Assembly (NCBI RefSeq): GCF_023278565.1
Contig: NC_064672.1
Span: 2,170,001 to 2,234,000, forward strand
Direction of reading: 5' to 3'
Source: Colletotrichum lupini
Lineage: Eukaryota; Ascomycota; Sordariomycetes; Glomerellales; Glomerellaceae
Length of the DNA stretch: 64,000 nt
The position numbers were made by a program, and so were the translations under genes. Every line of letters starts with the position of its first letter. Positions within the stretch are counted from its first letter, which is position 1. The notes beneath the pieces are model-generated. The model was not told where the DNA came from, searched no databases, and saw only the letters and a list, made by a program, of their open reading frames with translations. Below, one piece after another: positions 33,418-46,077 of this stretch.

Positions 33418-35751
33418 TCATCTTGATTGAAAGCTATCAAGTTGTGACCATTGCTCCTTCAAAGTCTTTACCAACGCCCCTGTCTTCCATTGGACGATGG
33501 TCCTTACTTGTGCGAGATACTTGATTGTATGTTCTCGTTCGAGGGGATGTCTTATCAAATGGCCGCCTGAGAGAAGTTTTAGGGTCACGGGGCTAGCAGG
33601 TATATCGTATCGATTGACTTACACAGAGACAGCATGTGTGCGGGCAAGTAGTATGCGTTGACAGCCTCATTTGACCGGGCCAAGCCCATGAGCATACATA
33701 AATAGAACGTGATTTCACGCTGTGTGATGTTTAGTCGAGTGCATGCGTTTCATTCGACTGCAACTCACCTCGCTGTCCATCCTCTTCTTCGTTCCCTCAA
33801 ATCCTGCTGTCGGATTTGAGCTGTTGTAATCCTGGAAGGAAAATATCGCTTTCGAAGCGTAGTAGTACCCGAGTGCAACGGTGCCTGCATGGGCCTTGCT
33901 GTCAGTGACTCTCCTACTCCATAAAGTCAAGAGGAACAGAGCAGCGTTTGTTATGTGAAGGTTCATACCTGGATCTGCGGCCATCCACAGGGTCGGGAAC
34001 GGTCTTCCTTTGGCCACATCCGCCCGTTCATAGAAAAGGGGCTGAAAAGATAGTGGCTTCTCTTTAAACCACACGTCGACGTCATTCTGCAACTCCTCCC
34101 AAGTCTCTGAGCTGCTTGTGCTGAATCCCGATCCGTCCTCCGGGAAGAAGAGTTTCAGCACTTTCGCAAACAGATAGACGATTCGGTTCGCGTGCGCTGT
34201 GTCGTCGTTGCTTCTGAACGTAGAAGACCTCTCAAAGTTTTCTAGGCAAATCTCGATTGGCGTCCTGCGAACTAGGAACACATAGAGTGCCTGTCGTAGG
34301 TGGACCCAGCTCGCGGCCTCAGCCAACCCGCCTTGCGTCACGAAACGGGCAATGGCGTCGTGATTGAGCAGGTTCCTCGTGCCTCGAAGGTGATGGTAGT
34401 GGGAGTCTGTCTCGTTGTCGTACTCTTCGTAGAGCCGCATGATCACGACAGCCGTCAGCAGAATCGAGTCCCATGTCTCTGGGGGTTGGGAGAAAGCTTC
34501 GATGAGCAGTTCGATGCAGCGATTGTGGTAGTACGTGCTCTCCAAGTCCGATTTTTCGCTTGTGTCGTCGTTCCCCTGCGTATCGAAACGACTGGCTAGT
34601 GCGAAGATGCCGTTGAGCAAGATTGGCTTGCGAAGGGCGAGACGGGGGACGTCAAGGGTGAAGGGGCGAGCATCGTGACACGCATCAATCTGGGATCATT
34701 AGATGCTGTTGTATCCTCGCCAAAAAGGACGGAAATGGTGTAAGAGAACACTCACTGAAGGCGCTATTCTCAAGATATACGTGCGAAACAAGAAGGCCTG
34801 GCGTCCGGTAAATCCGCAATGCTCGGGGTCCACGGGCTGAATACGGAATTCTGCATCCGAAATGAGACTCTCAGCACGCTCCGAGGCAATCTGGTATGAA
34901 GATCCGGCCTGCGTTGACGGCGAGTCCCCTAAGAGATATGAAATCTGGAGCTGTGGCTGGACCTCTCCAGATTGCCACTGTACGCTATCCGAAGTGGTGC
35001 CATCTCGCGCCGAGTCGAGATACCCGGGGCTTGATGTGAGGCTATCCCGGTGTTGTTGGCTTTCCTGCGGCGGCCCGCTGTTCAACACAAAGCCGATGGG
35101 CGCACTACCATCGCCGTGAGATCCATGTCCGGTGAATCGTTGTGCCGGGGCCTCGGCCCGGAACGCGTGCGTTGCCGGCGGTGAGTAGCCGAAGTTGAGC
35201 TGTCCTTCATATGGCGTCAAGCCGTGCGGGGATGGGTGAGATGTAAAGCTGTTACTTCTGTCGCCCGCTGTACGAACGGACTGGACGGCCGGTGATGAGG
35301 ATGCCTCGGATGCTGCGTCGTCTACACGATTTACTTCGCTCTTGCGTCGGGCTGGACAGAGAGAGTAAGTTCCTGACCTGCATGGAGGGACTGAGTGATC
35401 GGCAAATGAACAAAAACGAAACGGGGTGCGAAAGACAAAAGCTGAAAAGGTCATCTCGGAGAGGAGGGGGCTGGCAGAAGACCCGGAGGGCCCGACGGGA
35501 AGGGTGGGCGCGGTAAAGCATCATCTGAGAAAGGAAGGTCAAGTCAAACCTCGGTGATCCGCCTTCTGAACTCTGTCCCCGGAGAGAGCTGCCTTTCTGG
35601 AGCTGCCCGGCGCATGCTTAAAGCGTAACGTCGTGTCAAAGTGACATTCGAGATCGGCCTCGAAGCAGGCGCCGCAACCCGTCGCGCCGGGTTGAACAAC
35701 ACATTTACGGTGACGCCGCCGGCAGGCGTCACAGCAGCGTCGGGGCTTCAT
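33418..35751 (-). CDS. Zn2Cys6 transcription factor, ARCA-like
   Basis: Five exons (35550-35751, 34756-35351, 33769-34689, 33623-33719, 33418-33566) join in frame into 654 residues. The zinc cluster is at the N-terminus: Cys 7, 10, 17, 26, 29 and 36 in CDACRRRHRKC...CGACFEADLEC. A basic stretch and a long disordered Ser/Pro/Gln-rich linker follow. The C-terminal part is the fungal regulator middle-homology region (ILLNGIFALASRF, SILLTAVVIMRLYEEYD, LRGTRNLL, FPTLWMAA) ending in the block AYYLPAHMLSLCGGHLIRHPLEREHTIKYL. This arrangement matches proteins annotated as ARCA-like. It acts in the nucleus; targets are unknown. It converges on the PhyH gene, so co-regulation is possible but not shown. 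The start is the ATG just before the zinc cluster. Confidence 0.9.
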
Positions 35752-38700
35752 GTACGGTCCCGGCCGCCGGAGGAGGGGACCGGAGCCTTATGTTTACTCG
35801 TATCCTCTCTCGCCCGCCGAGGTCTACGCAAAAGTCCGAGTGTCATCCGACTGTGAGCCCATCTGTTCGGGTATCTCCTAGGTGTATTGCGGTATGTGAC
35901 TGTGCCCTTGTTTCCGTTGACGTTTCTCTCTGCCTTTACCTCGGAGAGTAATCAAATCGACTCTGAATGGGCCGTTGGCGGTGGGTTTGCTTGCCGGAAT
36001 GGGAGCGGGGTGAGCAGACGACCGTACGATTTTGCGGGGTGGAATGAAGAGAGTTGAATCCCGCGGGATACATGGCCTTTTGAAGACATGGGGAGCGCTT
36101 GGTCGGGGCTCGGGATCGACGCTAGGCGGGGGATAAATTGCGGGGTGAGCCCCCCTTCAAGGGAAGAAGTGTTGGTTGTCGAAACCATGACTTGTTTTGT
36201 GTCACGTTATTCCCTTCGTCGCCCAATGGTCCTGTTGTTGAGCAGGGTATCCATATCAATCAGAGTCTCCCTAGTTCTTGGTGTAAGTCGGAGTAGGTTG
36301 GCCAAGTGAAGTTATCATCGTGAAACAGCCTCCGTTGATGTCGACGACCTGACGGAGAGAACAGCTCTGCAGCTGGGAGTTGCATCGAGTCATGTTCAAC
36401 AGAAGGCCAACGAGAACCATTCAAGATTCAATACCGGCTGCTGGGAAGAGATACTATGGAGGTACTTATAAGGCCACCACGAAAGAGCTTTCCGAGAGTC
36501 CGGTCAGAATCCCGCCCGATCTCCGGCCAGGCCATAGGGCTCTGAGCCAGCGCCCGACAACAGGGCACCGGTCAAGACAATTTAGACCGCAATCGCCGCC
36601 GTTTACCTATATTAGGGAACTCATGTCGCTATCCTAAGTGTGACATCTCGATGAGGTCTATTTCTCCGATGGCTAATAGTGTCTATTAGGGACTTCAGCC
36701 GCCCACACTCAGCCCGTGACAAAACTAGAGCGACTTCTCAACTCATCATCCCTTTCGAGTGAGTCAGTTTCAGTAGGTCCTAGCCTAACCAAGATTCTCG
36801 TGCTATGCCCGGAAGGATAGATGTGGGACGTCCGGGGTATCTTTCTCGTCAAGGCACATCCACCCATCGCATTCGATGCGCTCTCTATCGCAAGCATACG
36901 TCAACAATCATAAACAGCTTCGTAGCGATTACTCGATACCAGAGGCCCTGCGCCGCCCTAAGTAGAATCACGGCGGCCTCAAACATAGTCCGGTGAACAT
37001 CGGGGGATTCCGAACCTTAAGCCGAAGCCGACGCGATTCAAGTAGCCTAAGCATCTACCACAACATCGAGGCACAAGCTGTGGCATCGGCCGACAACTCA
37101 TAGTCATTCAACTCACTCATTGCCTGCCAACATGATTGCGTTGATTCAAGGTGATATTGCGAACAGATATCAGCTGTCTCATTTTGCTACACGAAACACG
37201 GCCTACGACACTCAAGAGCTAGATCTATGATCTATCTGACCAGATCCATCGCCGATGATGGCAGAAGGTAACTAGACGAGATGTCTTTGATCATCGTAGG
37301 CATCGTGAAGAGGCACTAGCGTACCGTGAACGCACGCCTCAGTACAAGGAATTGAATTGTATTCAATTCGAAATCCGATGAGGGATGCTGGTAAAGTGAT
37401 CATATCTCATTGCATCTGACATAAAGGTGAGTCGTAAGTTAACTGAGAGTATCGAGACATCTCATGCAAAAATCGATCCATGAAGTCTCTATACTCAATG
37501 ACAATTCGATGAGCTCTATCTGGTGATGATGAATCATGGCAGATTCATAGACAACATGGTACCGAAGTGCAGAGCTCACCCCAACGAAACCTGGAGTCCA
37601 AGTAACCTTCATGGCCCTGGTGAGAGATGGTCATCGATTTCCTCAATATTCGATATCATCCTTTCAAGAGTAGCTCGGAAGACAAGTCCCTAATTGAGGT
37701 CAAAGTTTTGACTGAGTTGAGGTCTATGACAGAGCCGCCCGTCACAGTGAGATCTGGTGAGCATGCCATCAGGATGTCACCGGTGAAGGACAACTCACCT
37801 CACAATCCTTACTCAAAGTAGTGGTCGATCAACGGAACACCCTATATAACCTAGCTTCCAATGACTTGAATAATGTGCAAATGAACCGCTCGAGATAGCC
37901 CGTAAGGTTTGCAATTTCATCCCGCTTCTTGTTAATCTTCCTCAGCTCAGTTTCTAAAGGTTATCACGGTTCTCCCTGCCGCTTTGGCTCACACTCATGT
38001 GATCGGAAGGACATGACTAACGGAATGTCACTGATTGGTTAACCTTTGAGGGAGCACAGAGCTCTTATGTAATTTTCTGTCTGGGACCAAGCTAACCTTG
38101 ATGAGAAGTGGCGTACTCTCAGTACGTACCTGATCTGAGAACCCAGCGGCCCAGATCTGGTTTTCGCTGCGATCTTTCCTGATTTCGAGATCATCCAGTG
38201 CTGTGTGTCTAAGCATTCCTTCGCCCAACTGCACGATCAAGAAGAGTGTCATTTCCAGCCCAACTTGATCCTCATGTCTTTGGCACCTTATGCCTCCTTC
38301 CTTGACGAAAAAAATTGCAGCTATCTGTATGGTAGCGGAAGAGGGCGAGACATCATTGCAGTTAACATCGAACCGGCGCCGGTCTCCGAGCATTCGGTCA
38401 CGGGCAAGCACATGGCCCCATGACAAGACGGCTCTCGGATCCGAAGACTCGCGGCGACACGCAATTGACCCGGGTCAACTTGCTGGTTCTGCTCCATCTC
38501 CGGGTCCGATTGCCCTCTACTCGGATGAGTTTTGAGTCTCACTTGAAGCCACTCCGGCACCGGACACAGTTGTGTGACCTGTAGGCTGTAGCCCAAGGCC
38601 AAGACTCAAGGGCTGAAATTACACTACGTTGTAGAAACGGTGACCAGTGGCCAAGGTGCAGCCAAGAAGCCAGGGCCAAGTCAACTGACGCGTCTCTAAC

Positions 38701-40112
38701 CTCGCACCGGGCGGTCTGAGGCCTGGGCACCTTTCAGGGCATGACACCTGGCCTCGTCACAGCGAGAGAAGCAGAGATTGCAGTCAAAGTCAAGACACGA
38801 AGTCGAACACACTCGAAGCAGCGGCCGACCGCAGCCACGGAGGAGAAGGAGTTGGATCTGACTTATCCGCTATCTGTCGCTGTCGGCTATCTCTAGTCCT
38901 GCGGCCTGAGCTTCGGAATAGAGCGGGAGCATTCAGCCCCATGGGGTAAGCGGGAACGCCCATCACTGGGTGGCAGGCAATGCGACTATGGGAAGAACCG
39001 GGTACTCTATATGCAGTGACGTTCTTTTCGCGGGGTCTAAGTGATGCGGGCAAACGGTTTGAGATTTGGGGGGAAAGGGGGGATATATGCATTGCCGGTA
39101 GTGGTGATGACTTGTTTATCCTCGGCGCGAAGAGGTTACGGAGAGGGTGTTAATGATTGGACTTTGGGTTGGTAGCGGTGATACGCAACGAGGTCACCAG
39201 CGTCAGCCAAGCCCACCACAAGTCACCTTGAGTGAAGGACTGAGAGGAGGGGATGAGAGTCATGATGAACAGACTACAGCAAGCCTGAGCAGTGTTCAAG
39301 TTAAACATCCGAAGTATCTGACCTATTGCCGTCTTCCGAGAGTCTCCAGTCAACATCGGTGTCCGAGTTTCGCGGTACGAAGATTGGGTTTACGGTTTAC
39401 GCAGTACCTTACACTACGAGCATGAAGTGCAAAGTCCCACCGGCACAGTCCTCCGTCCGCCCAGGAGCCCCTCCTCGGCCCCGGCAGCCACGTTCAAACA
39501 CGGCTTTCATTCTCATTAATCGCCTTGATGGAAGTAGGTACTTAGGGATTACAGAATGAGTGATGCTGAGGCTGAGACTGGCTGTGTGACTCGCTTCCGC
39601 ATTTGGCCGAAGCAAGTTCCCGCCCCGCTGCCCTAAAAATTTCTAGATCCCGAAGACGGCACAGTTAGGGACAGCCAGTCGGGCCAGGTCTTTCAAGGTT
39701 CCTCTTCCCCCCTGAGGCTTGGGGCCCTGCTGCACCCGGCTCCCTCAAGGTTGCGAAGAGAACAGCGACTGGATGTCACTACTCATATGTAGTTGGGTGT
39801 GGAAGTACTTGACACCACAGCGAGCCCCCACCATTACCTCAAGGTACCCAAATTGACGACCTCGAGGTACTAAGGTACCTTGATCCCCAGTGACCTCCAA
39901 AGATTGACTCGTGTGATTCCATCTCCACCTCCTTATTCTCATAACTCCATCCTCTTACGATTCCAATCAAACTAGACACCACATCAAATCATACCAAATC
40001 GAGACCGACAGCAAGTAGACAGTAACGAAGACAAGTTCCAATCGACCCAACGAAAGGACTCCAGTTCCCCCCGTAGAAAGACAACCACAGCAAAAGGTCG
40101 TTCTCGCCCACG
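35752..40112. other. gene-poor stretch, 4.4 kb
   Basis: Divergent spacer between the regulator and the zinc transporter. Open frames are short, overlap on both strands and resemble nothing. Purine-rich runs (GGGGGGAAAGGGGGG) lie at about 39066-39080. The last 420 bases contain the CAAGGT cluster at 39694-39882. I see no repeat or RNA gene. Confidence 0.4.
39694..39882. promoter_or_regulatory. cluster of four CAAGGT zinc-response-like motifs
   Basis: CAAGGT occurs at 39694-39699, 39746-39751 and 39840-39845 on the plus strand and at 39877-39882 on the minus strand, 230-420 bp before the ATG of the zinc transporter. The third is part of ACCTCAAGGT and the fourth of AAGGTACCTTG, both near-palindromes resembling the yeast Zap1 element ACCTTNAAGGT. 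CAAGGT is the core reported for the Aspergillus zinc regulator ZafA. Control of the transporter by a ZafA/Zap1 homolog under low zinc is an inference. Confidence 0.6.
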
Positions 40113-42067
40113 ATGAACTGCCCTTCGCGCAACGACGACATCACGCTGGAGCATCCAGACTGGAACCAGAACCCGCCCTTCTTGTCTGCCGACCTCACCA
40201 CCTGTGAGGATCTGAACGGCATTGCCAACGCCCGCGAGCAACGCAGGGCCCGGGGCGGCGCCGGCGATGGATCCGACGGCCGGGGTGACGACATGAATTA
40301 CCAGACGTTGCCACGTCTGCAGCCCGATCGGAGGCTACGCGTTTCGGGAGGGTGGAAACACGGTGAGTCTTGAGTTCCTATGAAGAAATCCTGAACATTA
40401 TTGTTCAACGACGTTGGGGGGTCTTACGAGTGCGATGATGCGGAGACTGGGACCAACAACATCAGTGTTTCCTCTCTCCCATTACTCACCTCACTCACCT
40501 CACTCACCACTCTCGGTGTGCATGCGGCATCGGCCGGCATCTTCAACGACATTTAACCACACACAACATTCTTAAACGCATACTAATTCTTCCCAGGTTT
40601 CCATCCCCGAAACAAAAAGGTGCATGGTGGTGATGACCATACACCTCTCCTTTGGGCCTCTGCGCCCGCCCGCTCCGCCCTCTGGGGCTGGGTGAGCTGG
40701 ATCATGTCCGTCATTGGCTGCTCAGCCATCATCTCTGCCCTCAAGAGCCCCGAGGCTGTCGCGTCTTTCCTTGTCGCGACCAAAGAAACTACTCATTGTA
40801 AGTTGATCTTTCTTCGTCAAAGTCTCTCGAAAGACGGGGCCTCATCCACCCTTTGCGCACATGTATCAAGATACGAATCTCATTCCATCTCATCTCATCC
40901 CATTGCGCCTCATCTCACTTAGACTCCCCTTACTCCTTCTTATTCACCACCAATGCCTCAATACAATGTAAGCTGACAATATCCCAAGCCATCGCCAAGC
41001 GTCACGCCCACACCCACGACCACGATCGCATTACTGCTCGCTCAACCTGCCCGACCGGCGGCCTCGGCGACGAAGATGCCTACAACACGCCCCTCCACGT
41101 CGGCGCCCTCTTCATCATCCTCGCAACCTCCTTCCTCGCCTGCGCCTTCCCGCTCATTGCCAAGAGTATTCCCGCCATCCGAATCCCCCGCCCCTTCTTC
41201 TTCGCTGTCCGTCACTTCGGTACCGGCGTCCTCCTCGCCACCGCCTTCGTTCACCTCCTTCCGACGGCCTTCACCCTTCTCGGCAACCCATGCCTGAGCT
41301 CCTTCTGGGTCGAGGATTACCCCGCCATGCCGGGCGCCATCGCCCTGGCCGGCATCTTCCTCGTCACCATCATCGAGATGGTCTTCTCCCCTGCCCGCCA
41401 GATGTGCTGCCGACCCGATGATGCCGTACTCGCCCCGAACCAACCCGAGGCTGGCGATGAAACCGATCAGGGGCAGCAACAGCAGCGCGTTGAGAAGCGC
41501 GTCATCGTTGACGAGGAGAACCGCGCCGTGCAAGTCAACTCCAACGGCGGCATCGTCCTGACCCCCGCACAGCAGCACCAAAAGGACATCCTCCAGTGCA
41601 TGATGCTCGAAGTCGGTATCCTCTTCCATTCCGTCTTCATCGGCATGACCCTCTCCGTCTCCGTCGGCCACGAGTTCGTCATCCTCCTCATCGCAATCGC
41701 CTTCCACCAGACTTTTGAAGGTCTCGCCCTCGGCTCCCGCATCGCAAACATTGACTGGCCCCAGGGCAGCCTCCAGCCCTGGATGATGGCCCTTGCTTAC
41801 GGCTGTACCACGCCCATCGGCCAGGCCATCGGTCTCGCGACTCACCGACTCTACAGCCCGGACTCGGAGTTTGGCCTCATCCTCGTCGGCACCATGAATG
41901 CCATCTCCTCTGGGTTGCTCGTCTTTGCCGCATTGATTGAGCTTCTGGCTGAGGATTTCCTTTCCGACGAGAGCTGGCGTGTCCTGAGGGGCTCGAAGCG
42001 CGTCTGGGCTTGCGTGCTCGTCTTCTTTGGCGCCTTTGGCATGAGTCTTGTCGGGGCGTGGGCCTAG
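40113..42067 (+). CDS. ZIP-family zinc transporter
   Basis: Three exons (40113-40362, 40597-40797, 40989-42067) give 509 residues. The N-terminus (MNCPSRNDDITLEHPDWN) and exon 2, with one hydrophobic helix, precede a His-rich HAHTHDHD stretch. The eight-helix ZIP core follows: HVGALFIILATSFLACAFPLI, HFGTGVLLATAFVHLLPTA, then a variable cytoplasmic loop, then the metal-path helices HSVFIGMTLSVS and HQTFEGLALG with their conserved His and Glu. The last helix ends at VGAWA. These proteins import Zn2+ across the plasma membrane. The second intron has an AAG acceptor; it alone keeps the frame. The extra N-terminal helix makes it longer than yeast Zrt1/Zrt2 and resembles the filamentous-fungal group. 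Confidence 0.93.
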
Positions 42068-42699
42068 GTGGATCCCCCGAGGCTAAGGGGGGCAGTCTGG
42101 ATCGATGGTGATGCCGGGTTCCTGCCTGGTGGTCTTCTGTTGGCTCGTCTGTGACCCTCTTGCACCTGGAAAGACGCGGTGAGGTGTCTGATTCAGAGTT
42201 AAGACGGCGACGCTGCGTAAGTGGATGGCGCGAGCCGACCCCTTACCTCGTTGCCTCGATACCAATTTTCCATTCAACAGCTGGGTTTGTGCTTATGTAC
42301 AACAACCTCTGTCATTTATTTGTATGGATCTTGAAAACTGGTGTATCTCGTTCTTCGAAAGACTGCCGCTTGAAAGAGTTGTCGGTCAGAGTGCTTCGTT
42401 GTTTGCTTTACGTTTGGTTTCGTCTATGAAGCCGTCCGCTCGTTCAAAGCAGTATTAGTGCCATACGTTCCTTAGATTAAAGAAAATTTAGAAAATGATT
42501 TGTGGATAAGACTGTTTCCCAAGTGCCGATCGAAGCAGATGACCGTCCAGCACTGTCTATGCCGAGTCTCTATGATTGTCACCCAATACTCTCACTCTCT
42601 CTTTGCCTCTCTCTCTCTCTCTCTCTCCCTCCCTTCTTTCTCTATCGTTTACTGTCCTGGATCATCTAGGCCTTATTCATCTCGTATTCCACACAATCC
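42068..42699. other. convergent intergenic region
   Basis: Between the 3' ends of the zinc transporter and the Cys/His-rich gene. It contains a CT microsatellite at 42607-42627 within a longer pyrimidine tract (about 42583-42650). No gene is seen. Confidence 0.5.
42607..42627 (+). repeat. (CT)n microsatellite
   Basis: About ten uninterrupted CT units inside a 60-base pyrimidine-rich tract. Confidence 0.9.
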
Positions 42700-44600
42700 T
42701 CAACTCACAAACGTAAAGTCACTCGGTGAAGTTCCCTCACTCACAGTCGGACTAGGCGCGACCCCACTATCATAACTCCCCCTTCTCCTGGCCTTGTGCC
42801 TCTTGCCCCTCGTCTCGAGCCCTCCTGGCAATGGCATACCCCCAATAACCTCGATATCACCGTTTCCGCCACGAGCAGCAGAAGCCGTGGTAACAGCATG
42901 CCAAGCCCTCGTCTCCTCCGCAAGTCTAGCCTCCTGATCATGCCTCTCTCTCTCCTCCCTGAACCGCATTCCCAGCGCCTCCTCCGTCTGACTGAGATAC
43001 GGGAATTTCTGCTTCTGTCTCTGCGGTAGCGGAGAGGAAGGCGGCGAGGGCATGCCCTTGCGCTCGGTAGCCGTGCTCCAGCCCGCGGTGTCGCGGGCAA
43101 TCATGGCCGTGTGTAAGGCGCAGCATACCGATCCGGGGCCACCGGCTCCGAGTTGCCCACCGGTTCCAACTCCGCGCGGGGAAGGGCACCCGGGAACGAC
43201 GCAGGCGTGGACCGCGTCGCAAAAACTCCCATTTGATCTCGCGGCGCCATGACATCCGGCAGCCCGGCACTCGTGGCCCGTACAGAACTGGCTCGCGGAG
43301 ACGAGGAGTGGATCGTCGGCGCGCGGAGCTGGGCAGGACGGGTGCAGGCAGGCGTGGAGTGCGCAGCGGCGGCTAGACGGTTTGGAAGGGTGTGGGCACT
43401 CTGGACTTGCTGCGCACTTGTGCGCTACGCAGAAGCTCGGTTGGTGTGGCGGTTTCGAGGGGCTCGCGAGGTCTGCTGCGGGTTGGGGGCAGGTTTGGGC
43501 GTGGCAGGTGTCTGGTGAGCGAGCGAGAGAGGTTTTTGTTAGCGAGCTTTTGCGTGAAAGAGGGTAGGCCTGAGTATGTCATCTTACGGCTGGCACAGTA
43601 GAGTCTTGATGTATCTGTTGCGTTGTCTTTGCGCTCTCGACATGGCGGATATGTACACTCGTGCTGGGGGCAGAAGTGGACGCCGCCGCTGACGACGGCT
43701 TCGCAGGCTGTCGCGTTGCAAGATGTCGGTAAATCTGAGGCGTTTGCCATGTGAGTTTTCCCGTGCTTTGAATGTAACGACTAGACTTAGGGCCCGGTGG
43801 ATAAAGACTCACGAAACCAGCAAACTTCCTCGTGTGTTCCACCGGGCGAGACGACTCTTAGCGAGTCACACCCCGCGGTCTTGCAGAGCCGGTGATCTCT
43901 GCACCAGTTGCCGCCGTCGATTACGCTGTTGCAGTCCTTGTCGGTGCAGCTGTGACTCGGGCAGTAGAGGCCGTCGCCGACGCGCGGGTGACCGCAAGCG
44001 GGAATAAGGCAAATAGGCGTGTGGGAGCTGCACATCTGGGAGTTGGTCGCCCGCTTATTGTGGCATCCGTAGGTCGCGCAAGTATCTGCATTGCCAGAGA
44101 AGCGGTTGAATCAGCATCAGCATCGATGGGTAATGCGACATGAAGGATCAGGAAGTCACGAGAAACGTACGGCTTTGGCAATACGGCCAGTCCTGGTTTG
44201 CGTCGGCGAAGATGCGCTGGTTGGTACAGCCCTGGCAGTGGCAGCGGCCGTCTTCTCCCAGACGAACATGATCAGTACCACATACAGACAGTCGAAGAGA
44301 TGATTGGGTCAAGGCAATGCAACGTACGATCTTCGCAGTACTTGGATAAACCAGGCTGTTTGGGGTTTGTACACATCTTCTCACCAGTACGTGACCGGCA
44401 GGCATCTCGAGATGACGTTAGACTGGGCTCTTCAGCAGGCTGCGGGGACTGAACCCACGATCTTTGCAAAAGATGGAGAGAATGCGCTTAGCTTTGGCCG
44501 GTGCCTCACATTTCAAGACCTTATGGACGCAGCCAGAGTAGACGCAGTGCGGCCGGGGCGGCGGAGGCGTGGGCTGTTTGGCGCGGCAGCTGAAGAACAT
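42700..44600 (-). CDS. Cys/His-module repeat protein, unknown function (probably zinc-binding)
   Basis: Six exons (44510-44600, 44328-44405, 44171-44251, 43813-44085, 43588-43734, 42700-43511) give 493 residues. The body is a chain of small modules of the form C-x(2,4)-C ... aromatic-C-x2-H, with about 13 C-x2/3-H knuckles: YCEDH, YCQSH, MCSSH, YCPSH, WCRDH, VCWFH, FCPQH, YCASH, FCVAH, RCALH, FCTGH, FCDAVH and CCALH. There is no signal peptide or membrane helix, so zinc binding in the cytosol or nucleus is the likeliest reading. The last 130 residues are charged and partly coiled-coil (EEALGMRFREERERHDQEARLAEE), then disordered. Introns 2-5 each split the His codon of a knuckle after its first base. 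I do not recognise a named family. The acceptor of exon 3 (GAAG) was chosen to keep that pattern; one codon earlier is possible. Confidence 0.75.
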
Positions 44601-46077
44601 GATGGTTTGCAACTATGTGATTGAAGAAATGATTGCAACTGGGCCGGTGAATGAACCTTGATGGAGTATTGGAAGTTTCTTGGATTATCATAGGGAATGT
44701 ACAAATTGGACGATGTCGCATGGGCAATTAAGGTGACTTGATATAAGAAATCTTGAAGAGGATGAGTGAGATGAACGCTAGGCATCCAACATCACCATCA
44801 GAAAGACCATCGCTTGTTGAACAGTGCAACTATTATCTCTCTCTGCGTACAGTCGAGCTTTGAAGTTCCAAGGACTTATTGATGAGAGAAGGAAACCGTT
44901 GTTCGATCACGATAATACCCCTGGGGATGGTTCATGTGAGAGCTGAATGCGAGACACAGCTCCTTGAAGCCGAAAGACAATTTTGCAGGGGAGGTCGAGC
45001 GAAGTGAGAGTAAGACTGTGAGTTGAAAAGCGATAAAGGAGAGCAAGAGTTTACTCTTCAGCGTATATCAATTCCGTCTCTCTTAGTAATTCCGACACTC
45101 CTTGAGATGACTAGGGAGGTGCATGGACTGTGTCTCAAGAGCGGTATTATATGAGAGAGATAGTATTCCACAACGATCGATGAACATGTTCGACTGAGAG
45201 AAGATGACCTGAGACTTCAGACTGAAGATTTCCATAACTGAAAGAAGAAGCACTTTTCAGTTGCTCCAACTAGGACAAGGAAACGGTTCTTGCGAGGCAC
45301 TGCATGCAGGCAGTCGGGCCAGGTGAAGTTTTCTTAAGCATCGGATGGGAATGGATGAGTGTATACTGGTCAGGTGGCTCGACTTATTGGACCCAAGAAG
45401 TCGAACTCTCGGCTGCTAGTAGTCTCATGAGTTTCATAAAGCACTCAATGATTGATGAGCTTGAGTTGAAGCGGTGGTGAGAGTGGGTGGCGAGAGTGGG
45501 TGGCGGTTCCCAAAATCAGGGAAGGAGGGTTTGCCCCACCAGCCACGCTTCTGCAGGTCCACATCAGTACGTACCGGAGGCTTTACCCAGTACGGCTAGA
45601 GGGCTCCAGCCACCTCGGCCTAAAGCACGTTAAGGTGCACCTTGACGGCCCCTGCATTGCAACGTGCCCCTCTTTCCCACCAGCCACAATCATCGCGAAA
45701 TCAAGTTTCCCATCCTGGCGGGCGGCAAGGACGGAGATCATCGCCATCGCCAACCAGTTGCCGTTCACCGGCTTTCCTCGTCATCAGGGTTTCCCGAGGA
45801 CCTGACAGGCTGGTGACCTTGCAGGCTGGCGAAAGCATCACTGCCACCACCAGCGTCATCCTCTCTTGCTTGTTTTCCCTGCCATAGTTTCCTATCGCTC
45901 ACATCCCTCTCTGGCGCATACGAGACAGCTTCACCCGCTCCTAAAACCTGCCAAAACACCACAACACAGCGTCTTTGATCACGGACAATGCCCTCGATCC
46001 GGCTTTGACGACTCAGCAGTACCACACAACAGCTCCTGCGGCATTGAAACATCTTGCGACAATCGCTCACCTTTACA
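44601..46077. other. divergent intergenic region, 1.5 kb
   Basis: Holds the promoters of the Cys/His-rich gene (leftward) and the double-psi barrel gene (rightward). No coding frame is supported. Single CAAGGT-type motifs occur near 45635-45640 and 45817-45822, not as a tight cluster. Confidence 0.45.

Noticed and set aside
41042..41845. 267-codon open frame antisense to the zinc transporter
   Set aside because: Shadow of a strongly biased coding region; the product is a low-complexity Asp/Glu/Gly string and the sense strand is clearly ZIP.
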